From Diadophis punctatus similis (Eukaryota; Chordata; Lepidosauria; Squamata; Dipsadidae): DNA of 64,000 nt. The position numbers and the translations under genes are program-made. The stretch lies in the NCBI GenBank assembly GCA_023053685.1, contig JALIGW010000005.1, positions 34,176,980 through 34,240,979 of the forward strand. The letters run 5' to 3'. Of this stretch, positions 57,918 through 64,000 are shown piece by piece (within the stretch, counting starts at the first letter, position 1; every line of letters starts with the position of its first letter). A model generated the notes under the pieces. That model was not told where the DNA came from and did not search any database. It saw nothing but the letters and a program-made list of their open reading frames with translations.

Positions 57918-59470
57918 ATATTTCCTAAGATATTTCATTTTTCTAGGAGAGGGGTGGGTGCTAACTTCCTTCACTATTCTCTAGGAAATAATGACATTAC
58001 TACAGAGAATATGAGTAAACCCTGTTCCTGGATATGTTAAAGCAATAATTTAGAATAAAATCCAACTGTTTCATACAAGATACCTAACAGTAACTTAAAC
58101 AATAGCATGGGGAATTAACTGGCTCAACTTGGTATTTTCCTCTGTGGCCTTTTGCCTTTCATCAAAGGGTCCAAGAACAGAATTTACTAACAAGTATATA
58201 TGAGCGAGCAATAATTACATGCAGTTTAGAATGGACATTGTACAGAGAGGAAGGGCATGAAAATAAAGAAAACTGGATTGTTTTGAAATTCTGGGAAGAT
58301 TCTAAAACAGCACAACCTCCTTTTGCATAACTCTAATAATATGTGAGTTCTTAAGTCTAAATATCAGCTGGGAAAAGAATTATTTTCAGATATTATATTG
58401 GGCAAGAGTGGGGGTGGGATTGGGGAGAAGGCCACCAAGGCTTCTAGGGAAGCTGAGGCAAATTTCCAGGAACTGTAGGCGGTTTTCTCTGTAAATATAC
58501 CAGCCAATGAGCAGTAGACAAAAAAATACTGGATTGTTAGTTGCCAATCCTTACTTCCTGTCTTGTCTGCTCAGAGATATACAGTAGCTTATAGATTGCA
58601 GTCACACCTTCTATATCTCAGGGGTGAAACATTATCAGTGTGGACCATTTACAAGTGTTTGGCAAGTCTTATCATTTCAAGTTCTGGAAGAAGAGAAGGA
58701 GACCAATTACATGCAATCATAGGCTCCCCTCCTCCAATAGTTTCAACATAGCATTTATTTTTCTCTCATGTCAACTCATCAGCATTCATAAATCTGCAGA
58801 ACAATGTTGCACTTTCAAAAGCAGTTGTAAATCGAGAAAAATGTATTTTCTATCTCTATTTTCAATTACAATGACACATTTTTTTAAAAAAATATTACTA
58901 AACCCCTCTCCCCATTGATTTCCTTCTTAAGAATATTCATTCTTAATATTTTAATTACTTCAATGATTTGTTGCTGATTTATTGACCTGATCAAACAGAC
59001 TTATGAAATTCTGGATTAATTTTGATAAGCCATATATTAGCGTAATATTTTCTGAGTCCATGATAGTAATAAAATAGAGGGTTTTAAAAAGGGAAACAAT
59101 GATAGGTTATTTGTTGGATAATTCAAATATTCTCAGAGTTTATACAGCAAGTAAAATATCACACCTATCTTTAAAACACACACAAGGGATAATAGTTTGA
59201 ATCAGCTAGATGCTACTACCGGTATCTGTTTTGACTGCAACTTTTTCTCCATGAGTCAAAAGAAGTTTGAATAGAAAGTCTCATTTGTTTAGAAAAGTCC
59301 TTTTTATAAACACATCAGTATCATTAAAAAATTATTAGAAAATCAGAAAAGTATCTCCAGGTGAGTCTTGGAAAAATTACTCTTTAAGTTGCAGCATTTT
59401 TAGAACATTAATGATTTTCATAATTTTTATTGTAGTATGTTGTTTTAATAATATACTATGTTATTTATAT
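57918..59470. other. Upstream flank, no feature recognised
   Basis: No exon or clear repeat. Confidence 0.45.
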
Positions 59471-59473
59471 ATT

Positions 59474-59606
59474 AGAACAGAACAGAATAACGGAGTTGGA
59501 AGGGACCTTGGAGGTCTTCTAGTCCAACCCTCTGCTCAGACAGGAAACTATACCATTTCAGATAAATGCTTGTCCAATCTCTTCTTAAAAACAGGACCAT
59601 GTGGAC
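59474..59606 (-). mobile_element. CR1 LINE 3' end fragment
   Basis: Plus-strand GTTGGAAGGGACCTTGGAGG and TCTAGTCCAACCC are the reversed 3' end typical of amniote CR1 elements, with a degenerate AGAAC/AGAAT tail. Confidence 0.75.
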
Positions 59607-59734
59607 TAATGTGCAGTTAATGTTTAGGCTGATGTCCTTGCTTTTCCATACTTAATTCATGTTCATCAATGCTGCGTGACCCAATACAGTTTAATGCAAT
59701 ATTTCTGAACTTCATTCAATGCTTTTATCAACTT

Positions 59735-60560
59735 TCAATCTTAGGAAAATGAATTTTTGCAGACATTGATTTCTTCATCATCAATAGTTATTTTGACATC
59801 CCTCACAGCTTGGTCTTTTTGATGTTCAGGAAGAGGCCAAATTTCTCCTTTAAATCTTTTAATCAGATGTTTAAGTCCTTTGGTTGTTGAGAGAAAAGTT
59901 ATGTTGTCAACATATCAAAGATTGCTGACATTCCTTTTTCCAATCCTTACTCCAATTTTTGATTCTTTAAGTTCCAGCTTCCTCATGATCATTTCAACAT
60001 ACAGGTTAAATAAGAAAGGGGAAAAAATGCAACCAGGTGGCACTCTTCTCTATTTTGAACCAGTGAGTATCTCCATATGGTGTTCATATAAGGGCTTCTT
60101 GATTTGTGTACAGTGACTGCACCAAGTTGACCAAATGTGTCAGCAGGTCTTCTAGAACTCCAAAGTTGAGAGATGATTGTCACAATTGAAGGTTTTCTTG
60201 TAGTCAGTAAAGCAGAGGTAGATGTTCTTTTGATGTTCTTGAGATTTTCCCATGATCTAGCATAGATTTGCATTATGGTCATAAGTGCCATGACCTCTTA
60301 TGAAGCCAGCATGAACATCTAGTGCTGTAATTCCCTTTCAATAGTTAGTTCCAGATGTTTTGTGATACTAAGAAGAACCGTACTAGTGTGAGACCAGTTG
60401 TGTGGTAATTGAAGCAATCCATGGAGATGCCTTTTTTGCCAATGGAATGAACACTGATGTGTTGATTTCCCAAATTTTCTGGTACAAGACTCTGATTATT
60501 GTAGTGGTATAAACATCAGCAATTCTGTGGGGATAGATAGTATCAATGCCTGCGGCCTCG
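59735..60560 (-). mobile_element. Decayed BovB (RTE) LINE reverse transcriptase
   Basis: Minus-strand frames with many breaks show NIYLCFTDYKKTFNC, PPGCIFSPFLFNLYVEMIMRK, then NVSNLCYVDNITFLS where the family has a YADDTTL-type catalytic block, and LIKRFKGE. The order matches BovB. The catalytic Ala-Asp-Asp is altered and the copy is dead. Confidence 0.75.
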
Positions 60561-60579
60561 TTGTTTGGTAGTTAGCTCA

Positions 60580-60914
60580 TCTGGCCTCTGCCTACGTCAG
60601 TTTGAAACACCCAGATGAGCGCAGGGCTTGAAAAGCAAACTTCCTTTTAGCCCTCCCTTTCAGCTTCGGTAGCGTTTTAAAACATGCTTCTGCCTGCGAA
60701 GAACAAGAGGCAAGCATCAGTTCCCTTCATCGGAGGCAAAACACATCCCTTCAAAACGCTTCGAAGGACTTTGGGGGTTTCGGGCGGGGGATGGGGCGTG
60801 GCGCGGCACGAGTGAGGAAGGCAGCGGCGACAGGGACGCCCCGCCCCATCCCCCGCCCCAAACCACCAAAGTGAAAAAATGGCACATGGTATGCTTAAGG
60901 TTGGCCACCACTGT
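60580..60914. mobile_element. GC-rich hAT-like element, one end clear
   Basis: Ends TAAGGTTGGCCACCACTG at 60914. Inside, GGCGGGGGATGGGGCG (60783-60798) and its complement (60841-60856) form a hairpin. The left end is unclear. Confidence 0.5.
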
Positions 60915-61550
60915 ACTACCGTAATAGTTACTCATTTTTATGGTTGTTTAGTACCACAAAATTAAAGGCAGCATATTTCAAATGCCATTGCTGAAAAGCA
61001 ACAGTGAAAGAAGGCACTGTCATCCTATGACTAATATCCACAGACTCCTCTCATTCTTTATGACCTTTTGAGTCAAATAAGACAGATACTTGCTTCGAAA
61101 TCTTCATTGTTTCCTTTCTCAATAATATGTCCTTGCAATCTCCCTTGTTTAATTTCTGCTCCTTTTCAGTTTCCAGGTTATCTTGGGTAACCACCCAAGA
61201 AACATTAAAAAAATCAAACATGTATATTTGCTAGATGTCTGGGATAGTCAGACCCTATGGCTTTCATAGCAAATAGAACAAAATTACTTTCTTCCCAAAA
61301 TTACTTTCTAGGATAGGCCTTTTGGTCAATTCGCCAAAGCATATTCCACAGCATATGTACCACAAAAAGCTAGCAAACAGCATGGTTGATTTAGTGAGCT
61401 GAACCTTGTAGTTCCTTAGATCTTAGTAATATAGATATTTCTGCTTATTTAACTGCAGAGATGCTAAAATACATTTGCTCAGCATAGACAATTAAGCCAG
61501 TATTGGAACTGTTCATTGCTGCTTTTTGATTTGAGGTACACAATATCTGA
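60915..61550. other. Upstream flank, no feature recognised
   Basis: No exon or clear repeat. Confidence 0.45.
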
Positions 61551-61551
61551 A

Positions 61552-61882
61552 GGGATGCGGTGGCTCAGTGGCTAAGACACTGAGCTTGTCGATCAAAAGG
61601 TCGGCATTTCAGTGGTTCGAATCCCTAGTGCCATGTAACGGGGTGAGCTCCTGTTGTCCCAGCTTCTGCCAACCTAGCAGTTCGAAAGCACGTAAAAATG
61701 CAAGTAGAAAAATAGGGACCACCTTTGGTGGGAAGGTAACAGCGTTCCGTGCGCCTTTGGCATTTAGTCATGCCAGCTACATGATCATGGAGATGTCCTT
61801 TGACAGTGCTGTCTCTTTGGCTTTGTAACGGAGATGAGCACCGCCCCCTAGAGTCAGGAACGACTAGCACATATGTGCAAGG
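61552..61882 (+). mobile_element. Sauria-type tRNA SINE, full length
   Basis: Starts GGGATGCGGTGGCTCAGTGG, has B-box GGTTCGAATCCC, body CAGCTTCTGCCAACCTAGCA, and the BovB-like 3' part GGAGATGAGCACCGCCCCCT through ACGACTAGCACATATGTGC. BovB machinery is thought to move this SINE class. Confidence 0.92.
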
Positions 61883-62064
61883 CAGGGGTGGGTTTCAAAT
61901 TTTTTACCTACCACTCTGTGCGTGGCTTATTTTGTGGCTTGATGGTCATGTGACTGGGTGGAAGTGGTTTGGCAGTCATGTGACTGGGTGGGAGTGGCTT
62001 TGTGGGCATGTGACTGAGTGGGGGTTGCTGGGTGGTCATGTGACTGGGTGGGCGTGGCCTTGAT
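61883..62064. mobile_element. hAT end fragment with four 30-bp tandem repeats
   Basis: Starts CAGGGGTGGGTTTCAAAT directly after the SINE. A 30-bp unit with GTCATGTGACTGGGTGG then recurs at 61945, 61975, 62005 and 62035. Confidence 0.65.
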
Positions 62065-62466
62065 GTCACTCAAGTCAAGGGTTAGGGTTAGGATGCCTGG
62101 CCTCTCCTCGCCTCAAATGCCTCAACGAGATACAATTTCCCTGCCTATTTACTACTACTGAACATCCAAAATATACTATTGTATACTGTATATATGCCAT
62201 ATGTGTACATACATATTACACACAGGCACACAAAAAGATACATTATCTATTATATATACTGTATGTGTATGTACAAACACACACACCTCCTAAAACTACA
62301 CATTCAACCTCACTTACTCCATTTGGAAAAACACACCCAGAGTCCACTTTCTGCCACACATTTAACCATAACTTCTGTACATTAGAACATTACACATGCC
62401 TTCAGATGGTCTTCCCTAGCTTGCACATCACTGTTAGAGCCAGGAAATGTCATGGATTGAGTAAAA

Positions 62467-62535
62467 TGTGGTGAAACTCACTTAACAACGCTCTTGCTTA
62501 GCAACCAAAATTTTGGGCTCAATTGTGGTCATAAG

Positions 62536-62537
<2 letters not shown>
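62467..62537. mobile_element. Truncated end of the CAGGTAG/TCGACTTA family
   Basis: AACTCACTTAACAACGCTC through TTGGGCTCAATTGTGG and CATAAGTC matches 63906-63968. It stops exactly where the (CTTT)n array begins. Confidence 0.7.
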
Positions 62538-62629
<92 letters not shown>

Positions 62630-62770
62630 TTCCTTCCTTCCTTCCTTCCTTCCTTCCTTCCTTCTTTCCTTCCTTCCTTCCTTCCTTCCTTCCTTCCTTC
62701 CTTTCCTTTCCTCCCCTTTCCTTTCCTTTCCTTCTTTCCTTTCCTTTCCTCCTTTCCTCCTTTCCTTTCT
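62538..62770. repeat. (CTTT)n and (CCTT)n microsatellite
   Basis: About 21 CTTT units, then CCTT and CCTTT variants. ORFs rich in Phe, Leu and Ser here are artefacts. Confidence 0.95.
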
Positions 62771-62995
<225 letters not shown>

Positions 62996-63580
62996 CCAGA
63001 GTTATATTGCAACACATACAGGTTCAAATCTGGCACGGAAAAGACACAGATCATTGTTTTCCCACTCACCCACCCCCAAAAAACCCACCAAAAAACAGTA
63101 TGCAATATTAAACAGCCTGGAAAAACGCTTGTGTGAACACGGAGGCTGCATTGTGCCGTAACTCTGCAGCCTGCAAATCAAGAAGGCCAGAATAGCTTTG
63201 GAAAGAGAGTTAAATTTGGGCAAATAAAAGGGGGGACGTGGAAGGTTCCCCCCTTTCCACCGACTGCTGGGTTAAATGGAAGCAGGAGAATTGAAATGAA
63301 ATTCTCCCTGAATTTGCAGAAACCCTCCTTTTGAGGTTTTTTGAAGAAGGTGGGGTGGGGGTCTCTCTGGAGCCCCCTTGCTCCAAATATATGAGGGGCT
63401 GGTGAGTCCAGTCCTTCCTCGAGGATGGTTTTTGTAGTTCTGCTGAATCCTATCACCTTCTGCAAACAGGAGATCCAGGCTTTTCTTTTTCTAGTCTAAC
63501 TGCTGAAATATCTCCCAAAGCCATTTTTATTTCTGTACTTTCCATTGAAAACTTTTTTTTCTCCAGAGTTTTAGTACCCA
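62996..63580. other. Flank without recognised feature
   Basis: Moderate GC; no exon or repeat identified. Confidence 0.45.
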
Positions 63581-63584
63581 ACTA

Positions 63585-63981
63585 CAGGTAGCCCTCGACT
63601 TACAACAGTTTGTTTAGTGACTATTCAAAGTCACAACGGCACTTTGTGACGTTTGTGACAATGGAAAAAAGGAACTTATGACCAGTTTTCACACTTACGA
63701 CCATTGTAGCATCCCCATGGTCACGTTATCAAAATTCGGATGCTTGGCAACTGGTTCATATTTATGATGGTTGCAGTGTTCACTTTTGCGACCTTCTGAC
63801 AAGCAAAGTCAAAGGGGAAGCCAGATTTACTTAACAGTTTGACGAATTTAACAGCTACAGTGATTCACTTAACAACTATGGCAACAAAGGTCATAAAATG
63901 GGGGCAAACTCACTTAACAAATGTTTCACTTAGCAACAGAAACTTTGGGCTCAGTTGCGGTTGTAAGTCGAGGACTACCTG
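63585..63981. mobile_element. Complete TA-flanked element of the CAGGTAG/TCGACTTA family
   Basis: Inverted ends CAGGTAGCCCTCGACTTACA / TAAGTCGAGGACTACCTG differ at one position. TA flanks both sides (63583-63584, 63982-63983), as for Tc1/mariner-type insertions. 397 bp, no ORF. Confidence 0.82.
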
Positions 63982-64000
63982 TACTTAATAGCTTATCTTC

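Noticed and set aside
62078..62091. GGGTTAGGGTTAGG, an interstitial telomere-like sequence
   Set aside because: Only two units; likely chance.

Overview
The window is vertebrate nuclear DNA, most likely from a snake. It is AT-rich, has long introns, and is crowded with squamate-type repeats. These include Sauria-type tRNA SINEs, other tRNA SINEs, CR1/L2/Rex1-like and BovB-like LINEs, and many small hAT and TA-flanked DNA transposons. It also has LINE 3' ends tailed by (ATTCT)n, which is the same repeat as the (AATAG)n expanded in advanced snakes, and a long (GATA)n array. Species cannot be fixed from the sequence.

There is one recognisable protein-coding gene: SMC3, the cohesin core ATPase. 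It lies on the minus strand between about 51.7 kb (promoter, 5' UTR) and 20.77 kb (poly(A) site). All 29 coding exons could be placed by eye. They join in one continuous frame of 3654 nt, giving 1217 residues plus stop, the same length as human SMC3. Walker A (exon 3), the acetylated lysine pair (exon 6), the hinge (about exons 15-19), and the signature and Walker B motifs (exon 27) are all present. The intron between exons 19 and 20 starts with ATATCCTT instead of GT and has a branch-point-like TCCTTAGC just before its AG, so it looks like a U12-type (minor spliceosome) AT-AG intron.

Layout: 1-20.7 kb is the downstream flank with no gene seen, holding hAT MITEs, two tRNA SINEs, a foldback element and an L2-like LINE (17.15-18.9 kb, one frameshift). 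20.77-51.59 kb is SMC3. Its introns carry an antisense Rex1/CR1-L3-like LINE with one internal stop (31.96-34.30 kb), two TA-flanked DNA elements (28.78-29.27 and 30.45-30.84 kb), a block of hairpin-rich DNA (38.25-39.55 kb), a 948-bp hAT element (46.5-47.5 kb) and a cluster of hAT MITEs with clean 8-bp duplications (49.7-50.9 kb). 51.0-52.1 kb is the GC-rich SMC3 promoter region. 52.1-64 kb is the upstream flank, again without a gene seen; it holds a solo LTR, SINEs, a decayed BovB LINE, microsatellites and a complete TA-flanked element at the far end.

I see no operon, CRISPR array, RNA gene outside SINEs, or plainly new biological system. The points most worth a second look are the U12-type intron, the hairpin block beside exon 13, and the small DNA-transposon families with intact target duplications.
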